64,000 bases of DNA from Mesaphorura yosii (GCA_009869945.1 WIXG01000131.1:62001-126000); one strand, 5' to 3'. Positions 1 through 12,881 are shown, numbered from the stretch's first letter. Notes: generated by a model from the sequence alone, not told the origin. Numbers and translations are program-made.

Positions 1-3000
1 TGGAGGCGGACCCTGCGAGTTAAGTGAACAAATTATGAGTTGGACTTCGCTTTATGGTTGCAATTTCAATATGGGTTACCGTATTCGCGATTGTCCCCAT
101 CGTCGTGATCATGGACACATCCACATCCAAAGTTATGACCTTTTCTCCAGTCATGTAAACACACTTGATGTTAAAGGCTTGGGCGGTGTGAGTGACCAGT
201 CTCATGTGCTTCTGAATAACTAACACAAAATTCGCTTCGCCCTACGGAAAAGGCAAAATACGCTGCTGTGATTACTGCCAAAATTACTGTCAAAATGCTT
301 ACGTTTGAGTGTGTCAGCCCGCAATTTCCAAATTTAACTTTAAAGTCGATCGGCCCGTCCTGATTTGGAACTGATTTTCTGCACTGCGGATTCCCGGAGT
401 ACCCTTTCACATACACCAGACTTTCTTCAGATCCTCTGTGGTCTGCAAACGACTTGAGTATGCCTTCATTCATGGCAATGTCTACTTGAATCCCATCAGC
501 CAAACAATTGACAGTCATTTCAGGAGACGGGAAGTCTGTTCGCCACTTCTTCGGGTCTGAAACGATGAGAGCAAACGTTCCAGTTTCAATTTCAAAATCT
601 AAATCACCCAGCTTCGGCTCGGCAACACAACATAATGGATGTACAACCTTGAGTGGTGGCAGCAGCCCGACACTTGCTGCTTACAGGCGTAAGTCCATTC
701 GGAGGTGGGCATACACAGTCTCCGTTCGCGTTCAGAATGAGGTCCGAATCACAAATACAAGTTCCATTCAAGGACAAAATCCAACCTTAGAGGATTAAAC
801 TCGTAAATACGCGTTACCACTTAAGACTTTGATGTCAGAATTTAGGGCTGGCTCAACAGCCAATTGGAGCTCGTCGCGTACCTTCTTTCGTTGAGCATGG
901 AACGCATTGATCTCCAACCACCAGCTTGTCCGCAGGGCAGACACAATTTGTTCCTTCGGAGAGCTCGTAGCCATTCTTACATTTTCCAGAATCTGCCAAA
1001 CCGAAACAATAATTGAATCGGCAGTTGCATGAACAATTTATTGCACATCAAAAATGAGTTAATACCTTCTTTGCATCGTTTCTCAAAACATTGCATGTTT
1101 GATGGACAAGGACGATCTTGATCGCATCCTTTCACGCACGCGCCGCTCGAGTCACAAATTTGACTTGGTCCACAGTCGTGAGTCGAAGTACATGCTCGGT
1201 GACAAGTGTTCCTGATGCAGGTCTCGTTGTACATGCAATCCCAATTACTACATATAATCAAAGGAGTGGCCCAAATTAATATTATTGCTAGTTATAGCCT
1301 TGTGGGTTTCGGTCAAATTACCTGTCGCATGTCGACTGACATAAAGCTTCAGCGCAAATCATTCCGTCGGGACATGAGCTGGTTTTAGCACACGGAATGT
1401 GCGGCTTGTTGCAACTTACTTGCGCGTCACCAACCAAAGGGTATGGACAGTAGCAAGATGACTGGTGGTCGTGTGCTTTGCAGAGAGCGTTGAGCCCACA
1501 TTTTTGTCCACGACGTAGACATGAACTTATGCACCTGTTTCTTTCACACACTTGGTAGCCGGCACATTCCGTGTCCTTTTTGCAACCCGGGATACAAATT
1601 CCGGTGTCGCAAATGTGGCTGTCCCCGTCAGTGCAGTCGCTGTCCTTGAGGCAAGTCGTCTGACAAACTCCTTCGACACACTTCTCCCCACTCAGGCAGT
1701 TGTCGGTCGAGACACAGAGTTCCTTGCAGACGCTTGAAACACAGGCAAAGTGACTAGAACACTGAGTGCTGCTATCACATGAGCGGGTGGGTTCTCTGAC
1801 ACAGTTTTGCCGGCCCGCACCAGACCCGGCGAGGTTCGGGATGGTCCCCGCCTTGCAGGTGCAATGAATCTGACCCTTCTTAATGCTGCACGTTTGAGAT
1901 ATGTCGCATGATGTTGCTAGGCAGGACACTCGGCAAGCATTCGCGATGCACCTTTCATTGCTACCGCAGTCCGCATCCCGTGAACAGGCACTTAAAATCA
2001 CGCATTCACCTTCTTGGCATTCTTGGCCTTGAGGACAGTCGGATTTTTCTTTGCATGAACCTGGAAACAAAAACATGAAAATCGGTTAAAGTACTTTGAA
2101 CAAGCCAACAAGCCAGTGGATCGGCCACTTCGCTTTGGATCACTGGTGAATTACCCGTATATAGATTGCCCAGCTTCGTCGTATTGATAATCTTCTCCGC
2201 TTCCACGCATTTGTCTCCAATGCACATGCAGGTATCCGAGTCCGTTCCCGGTACTGCATTGGCACACAGTCTTTCCGGTTTTATTGGACGACAATTGACT
2301 GCAGGGTCTCCAGTGTACTCCGGCTTGCACTGGCATCTTCCTTCGTGGTTGTTACCGAAGCACTCTGCGTTCGCCCCACACACAGTTCTGAGGCACGTTT
2401 TCTCACAGGTATGATTGACGCACACCTCGTCATCCAAACAACCGAGGTTGTTCACGCATCGACAGTTCTCCTCGTGGTTAACTGCATAACACTCCGTTCC
2501 TTCCGAACAGCTTGCACTCGCCAGACCGGCTAGGCAGAGTTGCTGACAGCTTCTGGACTCAGGCGCCTGGGCGCATGCTTCATTGTCGGCGCAATCCGAG
2601 TCGCTGAAGCATGACACGTTAGCTAAGTGGTAATTACACAGCCCAGAAAGACAAGATCCGGTGGGGCATTCAGAATGGTGTACACAATGCTCCGTACAAA
2701 TTCCATGGTGACATACTTCGTGTCCGGCACAATCGGCTTCATGCTCGCATCCGCAGATTGGAGTACGGTTTTGTACTGAACACGCACCCCGCGCACACTT
2801 AACATCGCCGCATGGGTCATAACAAATGTTTGTTACGCTGGAGCATTTTGTACTCTCGGAACAGTCCGCATCACTGAAGCACTGGAAAGCAATCAGCCCT
2901 GTGCACTTACTCGGATTGAGTGCGCACGCGGTTGACTCTTCACACTCTCCGGCGACGCAGCTCTGCGACTCGGGGCAGTCGGATGTCTGTGTGCATTTCT

Positions 3001-6000
3001 TGGTGATTTTGTTCTTTATTTGTACGCTGATTGCGCTGCACGTGTTTTCTGACGATGGAAGCGCACCGTCCGGACAAATGCACTTGAACGAGCCTGGCGT
3101 GTTGAGACAATTAAGCCCCGGGTTGCACGGGTTGTTGGAACATTCGTCCACGTCAACGCAACCAATCAGTCCCGGCATGAATCCCGCTCCACAGCGGCAC
3201 TTGTTGAAAATGCACTCCTCCGTACCAGGGCAGTCCGAGTCTCTTCTACAGCCGAGCTGGCAAGTTCTCTCCGTGCAAATGCGTCCTTCTTTACAGTTTG
3301 CGTCGACAAAGCAGGTGGTCATGCACAGATTATTTTTGCACGTTTCATCGCCGGCGCACTGTTTACTGTTGTCACAAGACGCCAGGCAACTTCCTCCAAC
3401 ACAGACGTGTCCGTTCGGACATTCTGTTCGGCTAGAACAGTTTGGTGAGATCCTCAAACAGCCTTCGACCGGGGAGGGGCTTCCGGAGAATCCGTCGGGG
3501 CAGGAACACACCGACGCGTGTGACTGCACCTGGCAGATCGCATTTGGGCCGCATTGACCATCCGTTTTGCAAGGGTCTGCAAATAATGCGAGCAATTTTA
3601 GAAACGTGTGCGTTTAACTGCCTGGCATGTGAAGTCACGTTGAATTGAAAAGATAGTTTCGGGTAGAAATTCGTCTCTCAACAGAAGTAATTCAAAAGTC
3701 GACACAAAGTGCTTACCTGCGCAGCGATGATTCCGACACGCCTCGTGGCTTGGGCAGTCTGTGTTTGTCCTGCAGCCTCGGACACAGTATCCAGTCGCAC
3801 AAATCTCGTCCGCGGGGCATTGACCGTGGTTTTTGCAAGGCAGCATGCAAATGCTTGCCACGCAGCGTTCATCTAACGCACAGTCATTGGCGAAGTTGCA
3901 AGTCAGCTTGCATTCGTTGTTAATGCACAGGCTTCCGGTCGATTCACAGTGCAAGTCATTCTCACAAAACTTTGACGATCGAACACATGCGACAGTCGCA
4001 TCGGGCAGACCCTCGAATCCAGAACTGCAAACACACTTTCTTGAATGATTTGTTATCTTGCAAGCGGCGTTACTTCCACATTTCAGGTCGCAGAGTTCTG
4101 AACAAATTCCTTTGCGACACATCGATTGGGTGGGACACTCCTCGTCTTTGGCACACGCGGGACCGATGCAGCCGCTCGTGTACGGGTTACCGGCTTGGCC
4201 CTTTCGGCAAGTGCATACGTCCTCATCACCTTTCCTTACACACATGGCTGAAGGGTGGCACGATCTGCTGTCGCAGGTGCCGCCAACGCCGCTACTCTGG
4301 GAAATGCAGCCAATTTCACCATTCACGAGACCAATGCTGTACCCGGTGGGGCAGACGCAGTCAAACTTGTGACTGGACGAAACACACGTGGCACTGCCAC
4401 ACGGGTTGTGGTCACTGCACGGGTTCACACAGACTTTGTGTAGCCGGTCACAAATCTCATCGTCTTGGCAGTCATCGTTGAAAACGCACGGAGCCTGAAC
4501 GCAACTTAGCTCTCCTTCGGCTACGGCTCCGGCCCGACTCCCGGCAATACATTTACATATTCCTCGGTGATTTTCAGACACACAAACTGCGCCTTGGTCG
4601 CACTTCTTCACCTTGCAAGCGTTTTCACATGTGCCTTCCGTGCATTTTTCACTATCCGCACATTCCTTGTCTTGCATACAATTCTTGCTGACTGCGTAAC
4701 AGCCATTCGTCGCATTTCCAGTGAAACCATGAATGCATTGGCAGCTCGCTTTGTGATTGTGAGCCACGCACTGTGCATTGGCCTGACATGTAATCGCGAT
4801 TGGGTTGTGAGCCCCTTGACCACACACTTCAACGCAGAAAGCTTTCGCGTTTCCATCCAGTATGCACGCTTGAGATGCGCTGCAATCTTCGTCAGCTGTG
4901 CATCCGGAACTTAGCTGAGACTGAATCGGGATGCAGTCACCCGTCAAGGAATTCTTTGCGAATCCATCCGCACAAATTTTGTCGCAATTGCTTCCCACGC
5001 ACTGTGTTCCAGGTCCCTGCGTCAGTTTCTCCAACAGCAATTGACAACCCACTGCTGTGTCATCAGGCAAACCCTGATAACCAGCTTTGCACCTGCGTCC
5101 AAGCAGCAGAAAAGACGTAAGTGACTTATCCTTTAATACCGTTGCCAGTTACAAACCTGCATGATGAAATATGATTTTCGGTTACGCAGTTTGCATTCGG
5201 CCCACAAATTTGGCTAACATTTGAACAGCCGGGAATGCACTGAGTTGTTCCGTCCAAACTCGAGCAAAGTTCATGGTCTGGGCAATCCAGACTGGAGGTG
5301 CAGAAATTTTCGTTAATCTGGAGGCACTTCTCGTTGGGGTTTCCGGTGTATGAAGTCGGGCAGTGGCATTGGTAACCTCCTTCCGTATTTGTACACAGTG
5401 CATTTCTCCCACACGGAAATGCAGCATGCGCAAAGTCGCATTCATTGATGTCGTTACACTATAATGAAGGTGAGTTTCAAGTCAGTGTCAAGTATAAAAT
5501 TTGCAGTGTTTTCACCAAAATGGCGACAGTGACAAAACCTTACGCACCTGAGTTTGTGGATCTCCGACATAGCCCTTTTTGCAAAAGCACTCAAAGTGGC
5601 CCGGAAGGTTGTGGCATTCTGCGTTCAGTCCGCACGCGAGCGGCATGACTTTGCATTCGTCAATATCTGCAGATCAGGAATAGGAATCAGGTGAAGGTTA
5701 TTGCATCACATCCAATCGCTCCATCATTGTTGATGTTCTGATAACTGAAGACGAGGTGATGAGAAGCGCATGTCTGTTTGTCAGTAAGACCCCACCGCGG
5801 GGTTGCATAGAATTACCATTGCTGCGTGAGTGCGTGCGTGAAGATGCAGATCTAACAATAACCTGCAACCATTCAACTCGCATTTTTTGAGAAAGCGAAT
5901 AACCTTTACATAATATTCGTCTTCAATGCCTTACTCGACGTCGTGACGCGTGACACGGATGGCATTGTGATAAAACACTTAAAATATAAACACTTCGGTC

Positions 6001-7827
6001 AGAGTTCGCCGATCCTCGCCGCGATAGCTTTCACTTGACTCGAGAAGAGAGTAATGGACTCGTGCAATGCTAAACGTGTGATGTGCCGTGTACAATGTAC
6101 AAACGCAAAACCAATTAGTACAGGGTTCTTAATGGGCCGACATGCCGACAGTGAAGGCGAAGCAGATACAAAATCTTGTATATTGCAAACGGCCAAGACA
6201 AAGTATTAGCGAGCCATATAGTTACGTCTTGTAAATTGCAAGTGGAATTTATCTTTACAAGATGCTGAGGGCCGAGAGTGCGGTGCACGCAAAAAAAAAG
6301 AAATGCTATACAAATACAAGAAGAATAAAGTGCGCGGATCGTGATCGTGAGTGGTGCATTCTAGTTTTAAGTATTAAGTTATTACATAAAGAAGTAAAGC
6401 CTCTTGTGCCATAATACCCCCGGCCAAGCCAGTGATCGCGTCGTCGTGACTGAAGCGTTTAAATTGTCTGTCCGTTCTGCTTCTCGTAATTAAATTTCAT
6501 CGTTAAAAATCATTGCTTGCAAATTGCAATCATGTAATGTCGAAATGCCTTCTGAGTCGCGATTCTTGGGAATATGAAGTGTGAAATCTTACGTTGCTGG
6601 CGGACTTGTGTCTAATCCCACCATTCAGAAGACGGTGGACAGGTAAAGATGAAGCGGAAGCAAATGGCAAAGTATTACATGTGCCTGTCCGGCCTCGCAA
6701 TTGCGGAATAATAAAACTCCTTTAATCGGTGTGAGCAAGTGAGGCATTCTCGCATTCTTCTTTTGTGTAAAGGCGAACGGGCGGAAGGATAATACGCGCA
6801 GAAGCGTCTTGTATTGAGCTTACGCTTGAGAGTTAATTCCTAACGGTACATTATGAAGGAAGCGAAGAATTTCGCAATAATGAGCGTACCTGTGCATCGG
6901 AAGCCGTCGCCTTCGTAGCCAGTCAGGCAGTTGCATTGAAACGATCCCAGTGTGTTCACACAGCTCGCAAAAATATCACAAGGTCGGTATTTGCACTCAT
7001 TTTCGTCTGGGATCTCACACCCAAGCCCACCAAACTTATCACTACAGTGGCATTGACCTTCCAAGCAAACCCCATTCTCACAGGCGTGTCCTGTGAGCTG
7101 CTCGCAGTCATCTGAAAGAGAATACGAGACATTGTTACATAATGCGATCTGCGCTTGGCTTGACTGCTCTGAGCTTTTCATGTGCGGATTGAGAGCTCGA
7201 GACGCCAATTGCGCACATGATCCTGAGCTTGAGTAACAAGCGGAACGCAATTTTCTTATGCAACTGCGGATTTCAAATCATTTACTCATTATCTAAGCAA
7301 AGAGCATGACACAGGCGTAAATAAGCTGAGTAATGCCCTTGTCCGGTCTTCAAGCGTTTGCTCTGTTCTCAATCTCATGTCCACAGAGCCTTCAACTCAG
7401 AATGAAGACCCTTGGTCGACTCAATCGATTCCAAACCAGATCAGATGAGAGCGTCGCGAAAGGACTGTGACTCTGTCTTCACGTACCTGTACATTTGAGA
7501 GCACTTCGGACTTCGTCGGACCCAAAGAAGCATTGCGGAGTTTGGTCGCACAGAAATGAAATGTCGAATATTTGCAGAATATCCGAAGATGAGTTCACCT
7601 GACATCCAAAGTACCCATGCTCCAAGTTGAGCAGGAAAACTTCATGCTTCAGAACATGATCATCTTCTTCACCCGTGTCACTGAGTACCTGAAAGGGACA
7701 GTCAACTTTTGGAATACGCTTCCTCTAAGACTCGGAATTTTATTGCTAAGAATGTAAAGCTTGGGACTCACATTTGGCAGGGAATTGATTGAGAATATAA
7801 TCGCCCACACTATCCTCCATTGTAGCC
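1..7827 (-). CDS. dpy: Dumpy-like ZP/EGF/EB-repeat apical matrix protein (3' end off window)
   Basis: Secreted or membrane-anchored cysteine-rich protein of the apical extracellular matrix; the family links epithelium to cuticle. Exons on the minus strand in 5'-3' order: 7772-7827 (doubtful), 7487-7688, 6890-7111, 5548-5666, 5157-5458, 3717-5092, 2155-3576, 1322-2060, 1066-1247, 882-992, 648-785, 303-556, 80-241, 1-12 (incomplete). All junctions are GT/AG and keep phase. Order of domains: a leader-like hydrophobic stretch ([14 protein letters not shown]), a unique cysteine region, calcium-type EGF modules (DIDEC, DINEC), a long run of EGF-like and EB-type modules (a further DVDEC lies near 3.1 kb), then the ZP domain ([40 protein letters not shown]). 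The ZP core matches insect dumpy closely. About 1,760 codons are in the window, far fewer than the giant insect dumpy, so it may be a short paralogue. The start codon was not found. Confidence 0.75.
5667..6889. other. Large intron of the dumpy-like gene
   Basis: A 1.2-kb intron, long for this gene, between the first EGF exon (6890-7111) and the next calcium-type EGF exon (5548-5666). No exon, RNA gene or repeat was recognised in it. It could hold regulatory sequence. Confidence 0.6.
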
Positions 7828-9783
7828 CTGTTCAGAAAAGAAGCGTATGTGAAGCCCAAATTACGCGGATTCCACGATGCCCGAAATAGTACAATTCTCC
7901 GCTCGGAGGATCAACAGAACACGATTCGAAACGAGTAGTTAGTAACTGTTTTTCGAGCATATCAAAGACTTGAAATCGTTGTCGCATGAGTGCAGAGAAA
8001 AGTATTAAAAACCCGACCATGTCCAGGAAAGAAAACATGCTCAGGTCCAGCATGGTCAAGTAGATCAGTTTGTTGTTGTATTGTTCACTGAAATGACAGG
8101 AAAGATTCTAAAGATTTGTCCCTCCCATGCAATTACGTATCCTTCTACATTTACCTCTGCATTTATGCATTTATCATTGGTATAAGCATTTTACTCAATT
8201 GGTCTTGAAAAAATGAAACATTATCAGAAAAGAAGCTCTGCCTTTGCCGGTGGCAGAATTGGAATTGAACCAGGGTATCCTGTCATTGACGTACTCGACT
8301 CGTGCTTTTATTGTTTCTTCTCGCGACAAAATGACAATGAGTATACGTTTGGCAAACAACGCGCAGGTCGTTCTTTTCTTCCCGTCTCACATCTTAATTT
8401 TGAGACTGCTTGCTTGCATGATGACGGCAAATTCGGTTTTTAGGAAGTGGAAGGTTGACGTACCTGCATGCATTTTGACCTTCACCCATGTGCAGAAGTT
8501 TAGGCAAATGTCAACGTATGAGATAAGGTGGGATGTGAACACATTTCACGAGCACGTCAGGCCACCGTCAGGCGGTTATTATTGACACAACAAAACTGAG
8601 CGGGTGATCTCTTCAGAGCACCAGCCTTCACATCGCGATTGCGAGCGTAGACATGCCACTTTCTACAGGGAACGGACAATTAAGGGACCATTGACAGATG
8701 GCGAAGTATTGGCTCTCGCACTGTCAAATCTCCGTCGAAGTCACTGAGGGTTTGCAAAGAAAACTATAGTCTGAGGCGGCCGCGTCTCGTGAGCGCTGCA
8801 CTTTTGAATTGTTTTGTTGACTTGGAGCACTGAATGACAGTCACAGCGGCAGTCCGTCTTCGTTTGGCTGTTCTGCGTACGAAACTTCCTCAAACATGAG
8901 CGATGGATGACTGAGCTGAACCCTTTCGCGAATTCTTATTTACTCCGTCTGTCTTTTCTTTCTAGCTGTGTGTGATGCGATCTGACCAGACTCATGCCAC
9001 AATGTACGTGATGTAAATCATTCGGGGAAGATTGTTTTATCGTGTATCAAATTCTTCCGTATGCCCGCAATGCTAATGCTGCTGCTTGGATTAAACAATT
9101 GTGCCTGAAGCCAGGAGACGAGTTGAAGCACCTTTGTATCCGGTATTTTCTTCACGTCGCATCTTTTCCTGTCGGTTCGCTTCCCCGTGCTGCTCAGTGG
9201 GAAGTGGGACTCCTCATCCTCATCTTGCTCGCCTGCTCGCGCTTTTTCAGTGAACAGTTACGAATATCTCGTCTTAAGCCGAAGACAATAGGAGAAAGAC
9301 GCTTGATATAAATGAAATGAGAAAAGTTGATTTTTTATATCAAGACTCTGACGCTGACGACGGCTCGCTTCTTGCTTGTGTGTGTTTCTGTTTCACGGTG
9401 AGAATTAAAAACCGAGTTCCGGCCGCATAAGCAAACGCCGAGCAGAATGTTCGTTTCATGTGGTTTATGTCTTGCAGAAAATCGTGATTGCGGATGACTG
9501 AATATTAATTCACGCTGCGTATTTGTTCATGTCAAACCTGAATTGATGCATGGAAAATGTAAATTGACGAAGGATTTCTTTCAAAATGAAACTCAAGTTA
9601 CGTAAAATTGGCAGAAACTGCAGTAACGTGGATAAAACTATGCATCTCCTCTTATTCTTAATTTCTAAGGCATTTTAATGAACGCTGCGACAATGATCAT
9701 GCTTGATCCTGACTTCGAATCAGTCTCTCCTACTATTAGCAATCGGAATAACTTCAGACCAACTAAGAATAGTTTGTGAATTC
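7828..9783. other. Region between the dumpy-like gene and XBP1
   Basis: No supported gene. The start codon and promoter of the dumpy-like gene must lie here or further up, because exon 7772-7827 opens in the middle of a reading frame. A 75-codon minus-strand ORF at 7832-8059 is hydrophobic, but I could not connect it to the gene. Two overlapping plus-strand ORFs near 8.2-8.6 kb look like chance. Confidence 0.4.
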
Positions 9784-9789
9784 TTTATT
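9784..9789 (-). terminator. Poly(A) signal of XBP1
   Basis: AATAAA on the minus strand, about 140 nt after the XBP1 stop codon at 9926-9928. Confidence 0.6.
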
Positions 9790-9925
9790 TATTTGTTGTA
9801 CACACTTAATGCCTAATGCAACTAACTAAACATGCTATTTCTGAAAACAACTACCTACAGCACTTAATATAAGAATGGTACGGTTGTTAAAATTTTGCAA
9901 ACGGCGAAATGTTGTAAAACTTAAA

Positions 9926-11332
9926 TTAAATTGCCAAATCTGGAAACAGCTCATCCGATTTCATGTTGCCGGACGAAAACCAAGCGTCGTAAGTGTCGGA
10001 GACTGAGTCCCTGATGCCAGACAAATCAACCGTTTTCTCATTTGTGGTGGTGAAGTGCATGTCGGGTTTCTCGCCAGAGTAGTACATGTTTGGTGAGACC
10101 GGTGGAGTCAACACTTTAGGGTCTGTGTCATTGGTCGCAGCTGCCACCGGATTTGCAACGTAAAGGCTGTCCAAAGTGTGCACGTGTGACAAGTTAAATA
10201 AGAATTCAGGCTGAGTGAAGAATTCCTCTAGTCCGGTGGCTTCAACTTCGTTTGCGCTGTCTGCTCCATTTTCCACTGCAGCTGATGTACCAACTGCTTC
10301 AGCAGCAAGTCCCTCCTAATAAAAGAATTATTAGTACGCGTGCACCACATTCAAGGAATTTCTCATTTACCATGCAGTAGGAGGATTTGCTCATACCTGT
10401 TCGAAAGCGAACTTTGGGTCGTGGCAGAGTATTTGTTGTGAAAAATCTTCAAGAGCTCTGAGAATTTCTGGGGTGTCGATATCCAGAGAAAAAAGGCTGT
10501 CAGAAGTAGGTATGCCGACGCCTGTTGCAGACTCTGACCCTTCAGCTGAGGGTAAGTGTCGAGCACTGCAGGCTCCAGAGTACTACAAACAGTGTCGGTT
10601 TCCTTCTCCAAGACGGTGTTTGCCTTTGAAGTGGTGTATGCCTTCAGTTTCTTCTCCAAATCCGCAACCAAGTTTCTCAATCTTAAGTTATCTTGTTTGA
10701 GTCCCATGGACTCGGTAGCCGATGACTTCAAGCTCGAGCATTCTTCCAGAAGTTTTTCATTTGCCAATTTTAGCTTCGCATTTTCTTGCTGCAACTGTGT
10801 GTTCTGTGAAGGAAAGAAGAATCAATGGTTAGACTATGCCCATATCCACTAAATTACTGACACGGTGGTTTGACCTTGAGTCTAGGCACAAAACGATTGA
10901 TTCCCCTACAATGAAACAGAATCTTACCTTTGCATTTAGTGAGCCAATATTTTGTTCCTGTTGTTGCATCAGCGCCCGTTGTCTGTCCCTGGCGCTCTGT
11001 GCAGAAATACGGTTCATCATCTTACGGTGCTGAGCCTTCTGTTCCACTGACAAGTGATCCAGCTTAGCTCTTTTGCGTGGACGTTGCCCAGATGTCCCGT
11101 TACTTCCATTTATTGGATGAAGGTCACCCAAGCTCTCATCGGTGGTACCTTCTTCCTCAGCTGTGACCAGTTCGATGAAGTCTGCTGTTGAGCTGTCATT
11201 TGAAGCCGAGTCTCCAAACTGGAGCTCCTCCATTCCAGATATGTTGACAAACTCGATCTTCACTTCATTGTCCATGTTCAGTGGAACTAACGGTCGCTTC
11301 CTGCTCCGGACTTGTTGCTGCACGTAAATCAT
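9926..11332 (-). CDS. Xbp1: XBP1, bZIP transcription factor of the unfolded protein response
   Basis: Transcription factor activated by IRE1 during ER stress. Coding exons: 10928-11332, 10397-10803 and 9926-10315. The bZIP basic region lies at about residues 84-120 (RPRKRAK, NRISAQSARDRQ), followed by a leucine zipper crossing the first intron. Exon 2 carries two IRE1 hairpins; removing the 23 nt between the cleavage points (10546-10568) joins the zipper frame to a downstream acidic frame. The spliced form is then about 392 residues and ends in a family-like DELFPDLAI tail. The unspliced frame stops at 10228-10230 and gives about 299 residues. A splice acceptor lies at 11343-11344, so a 5' untranslated exon is likely. 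The start used is the first ATG of exon 1; ATG at codon 20 is a possible alternative. Identity is very secure. Confidence 0.95.
10537..10575 (-). promoter_or_regulatory. Xbp1: IRE1 recognition double hairpin and 23-nt non-conventional intron of XBP1
   Basis: Minus-strand hairpin 1 (10561-10575): stem GAGC/GCTC, 7-nt loop CTGCAGT. Hairpin 2 (10537-10553): stem ACCCT/AGGGT, 7-nt loop CAGCTGA. Both loops fit the IRE1 consensus CNGCNGN, with cleavage after the third loop base. The excised piece is 10546-10568, exactly 23 nt, as known for Drosophila and nematode XBP1. Its removal shifts the frame into the ORF that continues over exon 3 to the stop at 9926, an independent confirmation. Confidence 0.95.
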
Positions 11333-11729
11333 GGTCTTCCACCTGTGAAACCAACTTTAATTAACAATCACTTCCAAAATTCAAATTATCAGATAAGGAA
11401 TTGGGAGATTGTGGGTCTAGAGAAGAACAGCAGAATAAAGCTTACGCTTTGAACCAACGACAAGTGGAATTGATAGAATAGGTTTGTCGAGTCCTTGGAT
11501 CAAGATGTTGTCTATCACGGGAACCATAATCAACTAACGAGAATTGGCCATCAGAAGACCATCTTCATATCGAAAAAGCCTTCCAACTCACCACCAATGT
11601 AAATTAAAGGACCCGACAAATTAAAGTAAAAAAACGATAACCAGATGCAGAAGCGTACACAGAAAGCCTGGTGTTAACCTACTGCAGGCTGTGGCTGATG
11701 AAATATTCTCGAGAAGTTTCAGTCGTGTA

Positions 11730-11767
11730 CTTGGCACAACCTGATTGGCTGGTACCCATTTACGTCA
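11730..11767 (-). promoter_or_regulatory. ERSE-like element and CRE/ATF6-like site upstream of XBP1
   Basis: On the minus strand, CCAAT and CCAAG are separated by exactly 9 nt (11730-11748). This is one mismatch from the ER stress response element CCAAT-N9-CCACG. TGACGTAA (11760-11767), a CRE/ATF6-like core, lies just upstream. The site is about 400 bp upstream of the XBP1 start codon, in the same orientation as the gene. Function is inferred. Confidence 0.45.
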
Positions 11768-12881
11768 CCCTTTCCTCTCTTTACCATCAACTCCAAAGTA
11801 GCTGAACTATACACAGCTGAACAATACAATTCCCCTGGCCTGCCTGCAAGTTGTACTTACGCTGCAACAAGTGAAAAATATGATTCACGCTCACGCTCAG
11901 TGATACTTTTTTTGCATGAGAATTTTTACAAATGTAACGAGAATGGCATAACAAAACGATCATTTAATGCTAAAGCCATATTTAAGCTTCGCTTTGGTTG
12001 TGTGTTTTTGATGTGCACGACTGTGACGCCTGACAATAATCAATGTTCATTCTTAATGCATGACTCATTCCATTTGCGCACTTGCCTCTCCCTCTCCCAG
12101 CAGGAAAATGGTGTGGTCAATCGACAGGAAACTGACCACACACAGCATAAAGCTAAGCATATAAATATGAATAGCGTGTTGATTTAATCGAAGCTTAACC
12201 AAACATCTCAACCTTCTCAATGCCTCGTTTGTTTTTGGAAGCGTGAGAAAAATAATCGAATCTGTGTTGATGTTCGTCGTATTTGTCTCCGTCAGTAAAG
12301 ATTTGACACGTCTTACTAAACTTCTCAATGAGTCATGCACTTTAACGGGCATGGTCGCTTTTCGGCTTGTATAAACTCTGATGACTCTGACGGTTCTGAC
12401 GCGTGATTCAACTCACAACGATAATGGCATTGGCTTCTTTTCCCAACTGATTCTGACCGCAACGACCTTAGCGTATGGCTTTCCTAACCACGCTCAAAGC
12501 TCCATTGAAATGACGCTTGCGGTTTAGTTTTACAAAGAAGTGAAAAGTGGCCAAGGAAATACTAATTTCGAAAGAATTTCAAGGCAAATGAAAAACTATG
12601 AGCTTGATCTGCTATTGTTTATCCAGTTCAGTTTGCAGTGCTCACCGCCAAAATCCTGCAGTTTGATTCTGCAGAAGTTGAGCATTTCTAAAGAACCGTA
12701 GCCACGGCCTACAAAACTCTTGCACGACTCGTTATCCCGATTGCCGAGTCAGATTATCACAGTGCCAGACTATTGCCATCGACAGTTTATCGTGGAAAAT
12801 TTTTTGTTGCCGGACAACATTATTGCAGAATATAGTTTATTACAGGTCAGATTATCGCTGGCAAAAATCCTGAACACTATC

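Noticed and set aside
640..700. Apparent one-base frameshift between the EB tail and the ZP domain of the dumpy-like gene
   Set aside because: A 91-bp GT/AG intron (557-647) in the right phase explains the frame change without any sequence error.
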